From positions 3,825,501-3,889,500 of the forward strand of contig CM072807.1 of assembly GCA_037013495.1 (NCBI GenBank): a DNA stretch of 64,000 bases, given 5' to 3'. Below, piece by piece: positions 1 to 11,990 of the stretch. Every line of letters starts with the position of its first letter. The first letter of the stretch is position 1. This stretch comes from Hippophae tibetana. Lineage: Eukaryota > Streptophyta > Magnoliopsida > Rosales > Elaeagnaceae. Under the pieces are notes generated by a model. The model made no database searches, was not told where the DNA came from, and saw only the letters and a program-made list of their open reading frames with translations. The translations under genes and the position numbers were made by a program.

Positions 1-324
1 AATGTTATAATATTAATTTAATTTGTATTTGTATTTGTTATATGCATTATTAGATTTGATAAGATATAATTTTAAAATAATAACTAATTGTATTTATTAT
101 GATATGTAAATCTTAATTTTTAAATTTCAGGAACATATATATATGGTAAGAGTGGTAATAATATCAAGGATGTAGAAAAAGGGCAAAAGAACAAAAAAGT
201 AGAGTGAAATTTTGGTAAGAAGACGCGATTAGGCGTCCGTTTTAGTTTTGCAAGGCAGATAACGGCATTGTCTCATGATTACAAGTTGGCGTCTTCTTCC
301 AATTACGAATCATATCTTCTTCCC

Positions 325-349
325 TTTCTCTCTCTCTCTCTCTCTCTCT
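325..349. repeat. CT microsatellite in the bHLH promoter
   Basis: A run of CT dinucleotides lies about 110 bases upstream of the bHLH start codon and just before the TATA-like box. Pyrimidine-rich tracts of this kind are common in plant core promoters and 5' leaders. It is a simple repeat, and any promoter role is inferred. Confidence 0.85.
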
Positions 350-383
350 AATCAATATACAACTCTTCTTGATCCCACACATT

Positions 384-391
384 TATATAAA
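384..391 (+). promoter_or_regulatory. TATA box of the bHLH gene
   Basis: TATATAAA lies 67-74 bases upstream of the ATG at 458. This predicts transcription starting near 415-420 and a 5' leader of about 40 bases. It is the best TATA match in the upstream region, next to a CT-rich tract. Called from sequence only. Confidence 0.6.
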
Positions 392-457
392 ACCCAAAGC
401 CTCTCTTTATTATTTCCAGTACTACTCTTCATCTAAAAGCTATACATATATATACAT

Positions 458-643
458 ATGAACATTAAATCATCAATAGAGATGTCGAAATCCAAAAATC
501 TAATGTCTTGCTTAGATGATATAAGCTCTTTCTGGGCCTTTTCTGATTCTGATACCAGTTGTCTTTTAGATACCATGGGCGTCAAAAACCCTTGTTTTTC
601 TGATATTTCATTTGTTAATAACGAATTTAATATTAATGATGAT

Positions 644-677
<34 letters not shown>

Positions 678-3600
678 CAAGCTCTAATAGCCCGACTGTA
701 ACTACCACGATGGAGAAAGAGGCGGTGTCGATAAATCCAGTTGAAGGTCAAAAGAGATCAAATAATAAAAGCAGTAGTACTGCAAGAAGAAAGAAGGATG
801 TAGTACTCTCAAGTAATGAAAAGGAACAAGGTGAATCAGATCAGCATGGGATACACATTTGGACTGAGAGAGAAAGAAGGAAGAAGATGAGAAATATGTT
901 CTCTACTCTTCATTCTTTGCTTCCTCAGCTTCCCCCTAAGGTACTAGCTAGTCTTCTTTATTAATTTCACTTCTTCTTCTTCTTCTTCTTCTTTTTTAAT
1001 TTAATTTCTTTTTCATGTATATCATTTTTCATCGCATGTGATTAATTTGATTTGCTGCTAGAGATATGAATTCGTTCTTTCTCAATTCTATGGGTTTCCA
1101 AACTAAAAGTAATGAATATTATCTTTAAATTAACGCTTATGCAATCAAAAATGACTCTATTATACTGCAAAATAATTGCCAGTTCAGTGCTTATTTTTAA
1201 AATTATTACTTAAAAGGCATCAAGTTCAATTGAACATATATATTGAAGGTACTGGATTTGATTGCAGTTAAGAATGTATTAGTTTTGTTGTATTAAAAGG
1301 AATTACATATATTCACCCTAACGGATGGCTAACGATGGTATCATTTATTTATTTTTTTGGTCAATTTCAAACAATGTTGTTAGGGATTTTGTTTTTTAAT
1401 GATCAATGCTGTTAGAGATTTCATTCAACGTGTATAGCTTTATATTGTAATTAATGTCCTTCCTTTTAATTATCTGTGTGTTCTATGTATACATTTAATG
1501 AGTCTGATCTGGCTAACAAGATTTAATTGTTAAATTAGCAACACATGCAATTAAGGTTTGTAACAACCTAATTAACCTAGATAATATTGAAGTTGTGGTC
1601 TGATTTAATTCTTAAAGTTATATACGTATATATGTTCTAATAGCATCAATTACAGTTGCATGCATTTATTATTAATTTAATATCAATAGGGAATGCACAT
1701 ATGACAATTAATTAAGATGTTATTAGGAGGTAGGGATAACAAAACTACTTATGTGGATAGGTTTTTAAACATTGATTTAATTTAATTAAAACACAAAGAA
1801 TAATTGAATTAATAACATCTAAATGAGATTTAATAATATAATTGTATTTTTTTAACAGGAGAGTAAATCCATATATAGTATACAATAAGAATCAATAATT
1901 TATCATCAGCAAGGGAAATTAAAATTTGACAGTCATAAAACATACTTGATAAGTAGAGGGAGAGGGGAGCAGAAGATCCTATTACTTTTATGGGATGAGA
2001 GTTTTAGTTCGGGTGCTTTCAAGTTCTTAAGAAACCAAAATAGCTAGGTTCAAGATCAGAGAATAAAGAATATAATTTTTTTTGGGAATGATTTCTTATA
2101 TCTTCCAACTTTAATAGACTAAAACATATACACATGTACAATATTCAATTATGCCTCTTTCTAAGGCTTGGAAGCCATGATCCACCCAATGTAGGATATA
2201 TTTTTTATATAAGTAAGAAAGTAAATAAAATACAATATTTACAATAATATTTCGTAATATTTCCTTTCAAGTTTGATAGTGAATATCATGAAGTCTCACT
2301 TGTCGCATAGTGTCACAACCTTATCTTTCCCCATGACTTTTGTAAGCACATCTGTATATATGAACACTAATCACTCTAGCTTGCAGTTTCTCTTGAATTA
2401 TGTGACAGTCTATTTTAATGTGCTTCGTGTGCTTGTAAAAAATAGGATTCTTTGCTGCTTGATTATCATAATACAATGATGTAGGAGAAATCTGTGAGAC
2501 TTTTAAATCTTGTAATATATAATGAAGCCATGGTAACTCTAAACACAAGAGTTAACTATAGCTCGATATTCGAAGTATGTTGATGATCTTAAAACATTGG
2601 TTTGTTTCTTGGATTTCTATGAGATGAGAGAATTCTCAAGAAAAGCACAAAATCCTATAAACAATCTTCTAATGGAACCACAACCTCTCCAATTTGAATC
2701 CAAAAATGCTTTTAAGTCAACATTATTATAAGCTAGAAACAACAAACCTTGACTAGGAGTACCTTTGATGTACTTAAAAATTCTTATGGTAGTAACTTGA
2801 TGAAGTTTTCGAGGTTGATGGATGAACTGGATCAATGTTCAAATAGAATGGGCTATGTCAGGTGATAGTAAGATAAATTAATCTGTCAATAAGTCTTCTA
2901 TACTTTGGTGGATCATTTAGCAATGCACCATCTATAGGAAGTGAGTTTCAAATTCTGTTACATTGGAAATTTGTCTAGGCATGCTCTTAGAAGATCCAAG
3001 TCTTGCAAAATATCTAGTGCATATTTTCTTTGGGATATAGAAATACCTTTTCTAGAATAATAGAAATCAATGTCCAAAAAATACTTCAAATTTTTGAGAT
3101 CTTTCATGTAGAAGCAATTGAGGAGAATTTTTTTTAAAAGTTCTATTTCTTAAAGATCATTTCCTATGAGAAGTATGTCATCAATGTAGATAAGGACTAT
3201 AATAAATGAAGTAACTTGGCTCTTAGTGAAAAGAGAATAATCAACTTTTTATAGTTGATAACTAGCTTTTTGAATGGTATCTAAAAATGTGAGAAACCAA
3301 TTAATAAATGCATGTGTAATCCCATATACGAATTTATTGAGCCAACATACAATGTTCTCCCTTTGTTGGTGAAGACCAGGAGGTGATGTCATATTAATCA
3401 TTTCATGAAAAATCATCATAAAAGAAAGCATTCTGAACATCCAACTGATAGATGAGCTAATTGTGGGCGGTAACACAATAAGAAGGCACCAAAGGGTAGT
3501 AAGTAAAAATCTCTTGATAATCAATTCCCTAAACTTAAGTATAGCCTTTAGTAACAAGACGAGCTTTGTAGCATTCATTGGTGGAATCTGAATTGTATTT

Positions 3601-6503
3601 GGTCTTATAGACGCATTTGCATCTAATGAATATATGACCAATAAGCATAGAAACCATATTTCAAGTGTTATTTTGTTGCAATGTCTTTAATTCTACCTTC
3701 ATGGCTAGTTTTGAATTTGGATCAAGATAGCTCGAGTATAGGATGTGTGCTCGATGTGACCTATAATGTTAGCTAGAAAGCCCTAGATACACACTCGTTC
3801 CAACAAAATTGAATGGTGCCATTCATCTTGGAGTAAATCCATGATTCATGCTTTCACAACCAAGAACAAAAATGACTTTATAAATAGAACCATTCGACTT
3901 CTTTCAAAAATGAAATAATTGATAGAACATGCTCTAATACTATCTTAAGAAATCAAAAATAGGTTAGATTAGAGAATAAAAGAATATAAAATTTGTTGGA
4001 AATAATATCTTTCAACTTTAACGGACCAAAATATATATACATATACGATATTCAATTATATCTCTTTCTAAGGCTGGGAAACCGAGTGGGATTTGTTTTA
4101 GGCAAGTAAGGAAAGTAAATATATTACATTAATTACAATAATATTTCATAGTACAAGTTAAGCGATTTAGTCTCATAAATTCAAGAATAAAGTATACATT
4201 TTTAATAAGTTATGAAATTAAAATGTTACAGTTTAAGGCTACTATAATAAAACGTTCATTTATCTAAAGCAACTGTATCATTAATTATTTTCTCTTATAA
4301 TAAAATGATCTAGTACATCTGAACAAGTGGCTATATTACCAAAACAACAATAAATGATTAGTCTTGAACAAATAATAATAGTAAACAATCATTAGATAGA
4401 CTCATACATTTGTTTACAATACATGAGACGCGAACTTATAATACATATTAATTTGGTGTCTATTTGGTGCATTTATTATATAAACTTGATTTCTATTTAC
4501 CAATATATATGTATATATAAACTTGATGTCTCTGGTTCTAGGACTTGATTAGTCTCTTATTATTATCTCATTGACATGAGCCTAGCTTATTTATACAGAT
4601 AATTTCCCTAACGTGTTGCTTCTCGATAGAGCTGAGTAATTAATTGATTTTAGATAATGCAGTAACTAGGAAATGTACGTCACTAATTATGCCTCCTTGT
4701 TTATAAGTGCAGGCAGATAAGTCCACCATAGTCGATGAAGCGGTAAAATACATAAAGACCCTTGAAGACAATCTTCAGACATTACAAAAGCAAAAGCCTG
4801 GAAAGCTCGCTCAAGGTGGCAAAATGGTAACATCCTCGAATACTAGAGAAATATTAACCGAGCAAGAACCAGTTACAAGGGAAGCATTTTTGGCTGATCA
4901 TCAGCACCAGATAGGACCTGAAACGACAACTAATAATTCAAAGCTACCACTGTCGTTTAGTACACCAGCGGCCAACTTCCAGACATGGTTATCACCAAAC
5001 GTAGTGATCAATGTGTGTGGGGATGAGGCTCAAATAAGTATTTGTTCACAAAAAAGGGTTGGTCTCTCAGCTACCATATTCTACATCCTTCAAAAGCACA
5101 AGCTTGATGTTCTTTCTGCTCACATTTCCTCCGAAAATTTCCGTGCCATGTACATGATCCATGTTCGTGTAAGTCTAATGCCTTTCCTATTTTTCTTTCT
5201 AAAAATAATAACTATAAAAAAAATAATGTTATTAATTTATATATTTTTATCGTTAAAAAAAATTAATATTATTTTACATTAAATTAAATTATGATAATAT
5301 AAATTAATTTAATATTTAACACTAACTATAATCTAATATTTTTAAAATATTATTTTTATTTTTATAAATTTTAAAATATTTTCTTTTTTTCTTTTATTTA
5401 AATTTGAATGTTTTCTTTTATTAGGAGAGATGTGCCACCATATCTTGATATTACTCCTAGGTGTGTTCTATATAGAAATGGGTAAAAAAAATGGTAGATT
5501 TATTTATTCATACAATTATTTCGATTTTTATTTGATATATTTTAGAAACGAGTATAGATTCGAATAAAAATTGAATATAAAACAACATGTACAGTTATAC
5601 TAATAACCGTACATGTTTGTATTTAAAATTAATTATATTTATTAAATTAAATTATATATTAATTAATAATTAAGATTTATTAAGAAATTTAAAAAAAATT
5701 AAAAAAATGATTTTTTATAGATAAAAAATTGTTTCCAAATCGTAGCGATTTTTGAATTGTTTTTGGATAAAATTTTTATAATTTAATTTAAGAACAATTA
5801 TATCAAAAACCGATACCATTCGCATATGTGTCCATTTTTAGTACAAAATTATAGAACACACAACATCCTCCCATTCTGATTATATACACACACATGGCCT
5901 ACGTATCTTGTATGTAGTTTTATAAAAAAAAAATTGGCTCAACCTTCTAATTTGCTTGAAGTATTCAATATATGAAGTCAATCTAAAATTCCGATAGTCA
6001 TTATTCTATTATTAACATTTTGACTTGTGGTTATGTTTAAAATATTTTTTTGAGCAAATTAACGTTAATTGGTGTGATTCAATATATGTTACTTGTAATC
6101 GAGAAAATGTGAGTTTTATTTTGAAATCAGTAGGTAAGCATATTTCTTTTTAAATATTTGGAAGTACTTAATATATAATTTGAAGCCTAGTTTAGGTGTC
6201 TCATTGATTAGACTGTGTCCCGTTACTTCCTAATATATTAATTCCATCGGTAACTCACTAACTATTGACTTTTTTTCTTTTTTGTAAGTTAATTAATAAT
6301 TACACAATTAATTAATGATTTTGCTTTATTAATTTTATATATTATGTACAATATATGATAAATTAATTTTGGTTTAAATTTTATTCTTGATAAATCAGGC
6401 TCGTGGAGTTACAGATGATAAGGAGTTGATCACAGAAGCAATATCGGTGGAAGATATATTCAAATTAGCTGCAGGTGAAGTGAACTTGTGGCTCTCATGT
6501 TGA
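458..6503 (+). CDS. bHLH95: bHLH transcription factor, bHLH95/ZHOUPI-like (3 exons)
   Basis: Nuclear DNA-binding regulator. I assemble exons 458-940, 4713-5168 and 6399-6503 (stop TGA), all joined in phase 0 with GT-AG introns, giving 347 residues. The basic region and helix 1 (residues 133-161, starting [13 protein letters not shown]) end exactly at exon 1. The loop and helix 2 ([18 protein letters not shown]) open exon 2. The His-Glu-Arg E-box readers are H133, E137 and R141. A C-terminal ACT-like segment spans exons 2-3 and the protein ends in EVNLWLSC. These blocks match Arabidopsis bHLH95/ZHOUPI (RGE1), which works in endosperm with ICE1 to control endosperm breakdown and embryo cuticle formation; orthology is inferred. 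The N-terminus has an Asn run coded by an AAT repeat. Intron 1 (3.77 kb) holds an antisense Copia remnant. A close paralogue of ZHOUPI is the main alternative. Confidence 0.87.
645..675 (+). repeat. AAT microsatellite coding poly-Asn
   Basis: An in-frame AAT trinucleotide repeat inside exon 1 of the bHLH gene encodes a run of about ten asparagines between an acidic N-terminal stretch and the basic region. It is likely to vary in length between individuals without breaking the frame. Confidence 0.85.
970..995. repeat. TTC microsatellite in bHLH intron 1
   Basis: A perfect TTC repeat about 30 bases into the first intron of the bHLH gene. It is followed by T-rich intron sequence. No further function is visible. 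Confidence 0.8.
2025..2259 (-). repeat. 3' LTR of the intronic Copia
   Basis: Aligns along its length with 3943-4153, including shared blocks such as ATTCAATTATRYCTCTTTCT. The host-side border is marked by CAAGT at 2020-2024. Confidence 0.8.
2321..3641 (-). pseudogene. Copia reverse transcriptase/RNase H remnant
   Basis: Read on the minus strand from 3641 towards 2321, broken by several stops and frameshifts. The first part holds reverse transcriptase pieces around 3610-3240. A connection segment follows ([11 protein letters not shown] near 2745), then the DSNW of the RNase H acidic motif near 2700. It ends in the RNase H tail with [19 protein letters not shown] (2475-2420 region). The polymerase YxDD region is degraded. 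Non-functional. Confidence 0.8.
3943..4153 (-). repeat. 5' LTR of the intronic Copia
   Basis: Partner of 2025-2259. It carries the degenerate tRNA-Met primer binding site directly on its internal side (3931-3942). CAAGT follows it at 4154-4158. Confidence 0.8.
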
Positions 6504-7396
6504 AGTTGAACTACTGTAATTGCTGCATATAGTATATGCATGCAAGTGAATTTTTTTTAATATTATATATATACCAAAAAGAAAAAAAGAGTAGCTATGT
6601 GAAGTATACATTAATTTATTATATAATATCGACCTTGGTAGAAAGATTTGCTCTCAGGTTGCCCTGACAATAGCTAAGATCACTTTAATTACTGTTTTAA
6701 AAAATATAATGTAATTTAAAAGATAAAAATGGAAAACTAGTTGTGTAATTTATAGCCACATTAATATGGGTAATTCACACTAATCCGCAACAAATATGAG
6801 TAGCAGTACAGTAAGATATTAACAAGCATGATTATAAAAATGATTAAAAATGAACATATTAACAAGCATAAAAACCTAAATTAACATAAAAAAGAAGATA
6901 ATAATCTCTATTTTAATAATTTGAATTGTCATAGTAATTTTCAATAATAATATTGTATAACGTACATCTACCATATAAAATAACTCTTTTAACTTTATAG
7001 TTAATTAAAACTCAGTAGCAGTACAGTAAGATAAAATTGTATAATAAAAACTAACTGTGACACTAACAATTAAAATTAAACTATAGCAATAACAAGTGAG
7101 GTTATAAAAATATAGCCATCCATAATTTTTAATTAACATAGTATGTGACTTCGGCAGCGGATAAGATTTATATCCACCATAAACATTATATGTAATAAAA
7201 AAAATAATATTAATCATTTTTTAGTTATTATTTATTTTAATTAAAAAATATGTTATATATATTTATTTTAATAAAAATACATTCAAATTATTAAATTTTT
7301 ATGAATATTGAGTATTTAAAATTTAAAATTTAAAATTCACATTGACACAATTATATTTTATTCATATAATTTATCTATTTTTATAAATATTATATC
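6504..7396. other. Spacer downstream of the bHLH gene
   Basis: AT-rich sequence that includes the bHLH 3' UTR. No coding frame with protein-like composition and no clear repeat was seen. It ends at the TRIM element. Confidence 0.5.
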
Positions 7397-7732
7397 TATT
7401 AAGTTTCCTTTAATCTCACATCGATCAGAAGTTCGACAACAGTGTTGTTTATAAGCTTAAATAACCCTTATTTAATAAGATCTTATTGAGTTGAGTTATA
7501 ACTTAGTTTCTAACATGATATCAGAGTTAAACATAACTTGATCAGTGATTTGTGTTTTGTTCTTAACAGTCTTATCGTGGTTTTGTGAGACCACATCTGT
7601 CCGTGTGGAAGGGGATATTAAGTTTTCTTCGATTCCACATCGAGTAGGAGCTTGATAACAATACTGTTTATAAATTTTGGAAACCTTTAAGTCAATGAGA
7701 TCTTATTAGGTTGAGAATCTGAATTTTTAACA
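7397..7732 (+). mobile_element. TRIM (miniature LTR retrotransposon), complete
   Basis: A 336-bp element with direct terminal repeats 7397-7515 and 7616-7732. Both start TATTAAG, share the CACATCGA block and a GTTTATAA block, and end TAACA. Directly after LTR 1, TGATATCAGAG at 7516 resembles the tRNA-Met primer site. A purine tract (GGAAGGGGA, about 7607-7615) precedes LTR 2. The flanks are ATATC (7392-7396) and ATATT (7733-7737), a near-identical 5-bp target duplication. There is no coding capacity. The family is the same as, or close to, the tandem element at 19745-20216. Confidence 0.82.
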
Positions 7733-10700
7733 ATATTTATTTTTTTTATCTATATTAAATTAAGATACATATCTCTCTTCACATTCAAATAGATCATGTG
7801 ATTTCAATTACAACTATTAAGTCGTACTATTTGAAATTTTAGATTTTAAGATAAATAAATTTTTTACTCAATTATATAGAATAATTTTGATGAATAAAAT
7901 TTTATTTTTAATCCATAGTTATATTACATTACATTCTATTATATATATATATATATATATAATGTTAAAAGTTATATTCTTTGAATAATTTAGTTAAATA
8001 AAAAATATATGATAATTTTTTTTATTTTTAGAGAATTAAAAATCCTTTATAATAAGTTATTATTATACTTTTATCAATTAGATTAAAAGTGATTTCAATT
8101 AATCTTATTATTTTCAAAAGAATCTATTAATAAAAAAATATATTATTTTAATATTTTTTTATTTAAATAATAATTTTAAAATATTATTTTATTATAAAAA
8201 TATAAAAATAAAAATTTAAAATATTAAATGATAAAAATAACATAATCTATCAAATTCTATCACAATTTTCTATATTTTTTTTATTTTTGAGTATCCTCGA
8301 ATATAAGTGCTGCGTAGTAGCACACAGAGGCTCGATGCACAGTTTAAGTGGCAATGGGCTGTCATACCGAGTACCGACCATTGCAGGCCGTGGGACCTTT
8401 TATTTTTAGAGTGTAAACTGTGGAGGACTAGTTGCTCAGTACTTCAAATCCAGACAGCCCATAAATAATGACGTTAAACCCCTCTTTGTCTAAAACTGGT
8501 GTCTTCCATAAAATGAAAGGACTCCAAATCAAAACCAAAACTTCACTCTATTACAGACCTAAAATAACACATCTTCTCTTTCTTTGACTTGTATCTTCTT
8601 TTGATTAAAATTGAAGCAACCAAAATTCAGGGTCAAACAAACATCAATTCTCTGAAATAAAACAAAACACAAACTTAAATGCTTTGTAAAATAATGCCAA
8701 CGCAATACTATTACGATACAATTATGAATGATCGTGGTACAAATATAACATCATGTTTTATTTTTCAATTTTAAGTATATTCAGCTAATAATCATCCTTC
8801 ATAAAGCAGTAAGTTTAATTATGTTTTTTATTTTTTAAGATTCGTAAAAAAAATATTTAATTTAAAAATAAATAAATGTTAACTTAATTCTTACTTTATT
8901 ATATTATTTAAAAATATTTACATTAATTTTAATTTTTAATTATTTAAGACATATTTTTAAGTAAAATAAAAAATATAGAGTAAAAATAAATAAAATTTAA
9001 TTATATAAAGTACTGTATGTTTTATTATTAAATTATATTTTTTATGTAATTATATGTATATAAAATAATAATATTAATATATGTTAAGTTTCGATTAATC
9101 ATAATTTCGATATTATAATAATCATCTCACTCATACCTTATCAATTATAGTTATTTTATAAAAAAATTATTAAATTTTTATAAATAATTATAATTTTAAT
9201 TATTTACCTAACATAGGAAAGATCCCAAATGGGGAATAATGTAAGTTAGATTTTTCTTCTTATTAAGACAAGTTTTAAGAAGGTGTAAAATAAACCCATC
9301 TATTAATTTTAAAAAAAATCATATTTTGATAATTATTAAAGGTACGATACCGTAGTTAGACTTCTCCAATTACTCAATTGATAATGATGCAGTGTCTGAG
9401 TTAGATCATTCTAACTATAATGACTAATTTTTAGTGATTGAACATTTTTAGAATATCTAAATCACTGGTGAGTGATTTGATGATAATATTTAATTTTTTA
9501 TTTTAAATTATATCAAATATTTTTTATTAAACAAAATGAACAATTCACAATGTAAAACAATTTACTATGTAAAATTATGTATGGATGTGAGTTAAAAAAT
9601 AAGAAAGTTACTAATAAATTTATAATAACTAAAAAAGTGTTTTACTTATTCATTTGGAAATGATATAATCATATTTAAGGTTGAGTAGTTGATAAAAATT
9701 GTATATTTTTAATTCAAATATGATCCAATAGTACAATCAATTAGAACTGATCTAAATTAAAATGTATCAAATTTTTTTGATAAAATAATTTTAAATTAAT
9801 ATTTAATTTATTTATAAATTATTATCATATATAAACACATGATATATATAATATTTTAATTTTAAATTAATATATTTGTAAAAAAAATTATTATTTATAG
9901 CTAATCACAACTAGAAAAACTAAAATAATAAAAACTATTTCAGTATAATTATTAAATTATAATAATTATTTATATTTATTTTTTATCATAGAATAGTAAT
10001 ATAATATAATTATTATATGTATAATATTTAAATATAGTATAGTATATTATAAAATAAAATATTTATTTATTTATAATTTAATAATAATTCGATCAATATC
10101 GAAAAATACATATTATAAAATTTATTAATTCGAATATAATATAAAATTTCGCTCCAACCATTTAAATACCGAACCTAGTTTTTTAATATTTTTAAATGAA
10201 TTTATTATACATTTACTCATTAACTCAATCAATTTGAATTAAAAATAAATATCTTTCATTAAAAAATAATATTATATAGTTAAAAATACATTTTACTTTT
10301 ATTATTCACCAATCATCAAAATAAATAAACTAATTATATTTATGATTATTTAATTAATTTTAATATCAATTAAATATAATTATAAAATATCTTTATCTTT
10401 AACATGTATTTTGTTAATATAAAACATAAAATACATAGCAACATGCATTTTTCATTTGTAAAGAATATATAATAACTAGAAATTTTCGATAACTCTAATA
10501 GAGAATTCCAATATTCTATTTTCACAAACATTAAATGCACGAATGAGATGTAAACAACAAGATAGGTTGTTAATTATTATTACATTATATATTTTATCCA
10601 TACATTTATGCTTTTTTTTATTATCAAATATTAAGTATTTACTTTTTAAATTTTTTTACATTAATTTTAAATTTTATTATATTCACATTATTATATACTT

Positions 10701-11802
10701 TAAAAATAAGAAATAATTTTTTGTGAAGGATATATTATTAATCTCTCATTTTTATTTAAACAAAAATGATCACGAGATTAAATTATTTGTATTATTTAAT
10801 CTTTACATCGAAAAAAATGTTGTTTATTCTGATATATTTTTAAAAATATGTTAATTAAAGATAAAATATATTATTTTAATAATTATTTTATTAAAATATT
10901 ATTATGTTTTTATTAAATGATTAAATGTGATTAAAATATGAATATTTAACAATTATAAAATCACAGATAATAAGAAAAAAATTCATAAAATAATTATTTT
11001 TAATATTTATTAATTGATATACGTTTTATTTTAATATTTTTAAAAAATTAAAATATATATAACTAACATTTTTTAAAATTTTATTTTATTTATTTTTTTA
11101 TATTATATTATTTTTTTATAGTTATTAAATATTCATATTTTAATTACTTAATAAAAAATTAATTTTTTTTAATTAATTTTTATAAAATTCATGAATTAAA
11201 TGATATAAAGAAATTAATATTAAGCATTTATGTCGCACCTCACTATTTTATTTATTAAATATACGGTAACACTTTGGTAAGATACGATATTTTGAAGTGT
11301 ACACAAGAGAAGACTAGATACGCTTTTTTATTTTTGAGAAAAAAAGATAAGAAAAGAAGAGAGTAGATAGGTTGAGGCTGTAAACAAATATCACCTATAT
11401 CATCACATTTTATCGTGAATATACAAAGAAATGTGCGGAGAAGTGTAGAGAAAAGGATTCTCTGTTCTACGAGTCGCATCATGCCACCTCTCTCTAGAAA
11501 TTATTTGTTATTTAATGTGATATTTTATATAAATAAAATAAAAGATTAATTTTATAATCTTTTCAAAAGAAAGAAATGATAATATTATTTATATTTATAT
11601 CTTTTATTTTCTACCGTATATTATAATTATTTTAAAATTAAAAAATAATTCTTTTTTAAATAATTTTAAATGTGATTTTTTTTAAAAATAAAATAGACAA
11701 AAAATAAACATTAAATTTAGATATTATTGCATCATCATTATAAAAATATATAAATATTTAATAATTTATTTAAAAATAAATAATTTAATTGGCATGAATT
11801 AT
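7733..11802. other. AT-rich spacer, no gene seen
   Basis: Four kilobases of very AT-rich DNA without a credible coding frame. A patch at about 8288-8470 is clearly richer in G and C than its surroundings. It contains a 10-base inverted pair: ATGGGCTGTC near 8356 and GACAGCCCAT near 8453. A leader-like CT/A-rich stretch (8500-8660) follows, but no open frame. A short microsatellite (TA repeat) is at about 7940-7961. Function unknown. Confidence 0.5.
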
Positions 11803-11810
11803 TATAAATA
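11803..11810 (+). promoter_or_regulatory. TATA-like box of the kinase gene
   Basis: TATAAATA lies about 180 bases upstream of the kinase ATG, followed by a more GC-balanced, leader-like stretch (11830-11990). Position and composition suit a core promoter with a leader of roughly 150 bases. Not confirmed by any transcript. Confidence 0.5.
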
Positions 11811-11990
11811 AATAACTCCTATTTCTTACAGGAGCAGTTATGCTTCTAGTTTATACACAACACTGAGCAGCCCATTGTTTCCATTCTTCTTCAATTTTGT
11901 TTTCCGTGTGTTTCGTCCAGTTGGGTTTCACAATCACGTAATCGACTAATAAGAAGCAAGAGAAGCAGAGAAGCAGAGAAGAGGACAGCA

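Larger units (their letters stand above)
2025..4153 (-). mobile_element. Internally deleted Ty1/Copia element inside bHLH intron 1
   Basis: Two related terminal repeats face the minus strand: 2025-2259 (3' LTR) and 3943-4153 (5' LTR). Both begin TCTTAAGAAA on the plus strand. Next to the 5' LTR, 3931-3942 (GCTCTAATACTA) is the reverse complement of an initiator tRNA-Met primer site with two mismatches. The same pentamer, CAAGT, flanks both ends (2020-2024 and 4154-4158), as expected for a 5-bp Copia target duplication. Only reverse transcriptase and RNase H coding sequence remains between the LTRs. Gag, protease and integrase are essentially gone. The element is antisense to the host gene. 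Confidence 0.85.

Noticed and set aside
433..708. Minus-strand frame with a poly-Leu run opposite bHLH exon 1
   Set aside because: The leucines are the antisense reading of the AAT repeat. The plus strand has a clear bHLH protein.
5169..5282. Extension of the bHLH exon 2 frame past 5168
   Set aside because: The frame runs on into low-complexity AT sequence. A GTAAGT donor at 5169 and a matching acceptor before 6399 give a family-like C-terminus instead.
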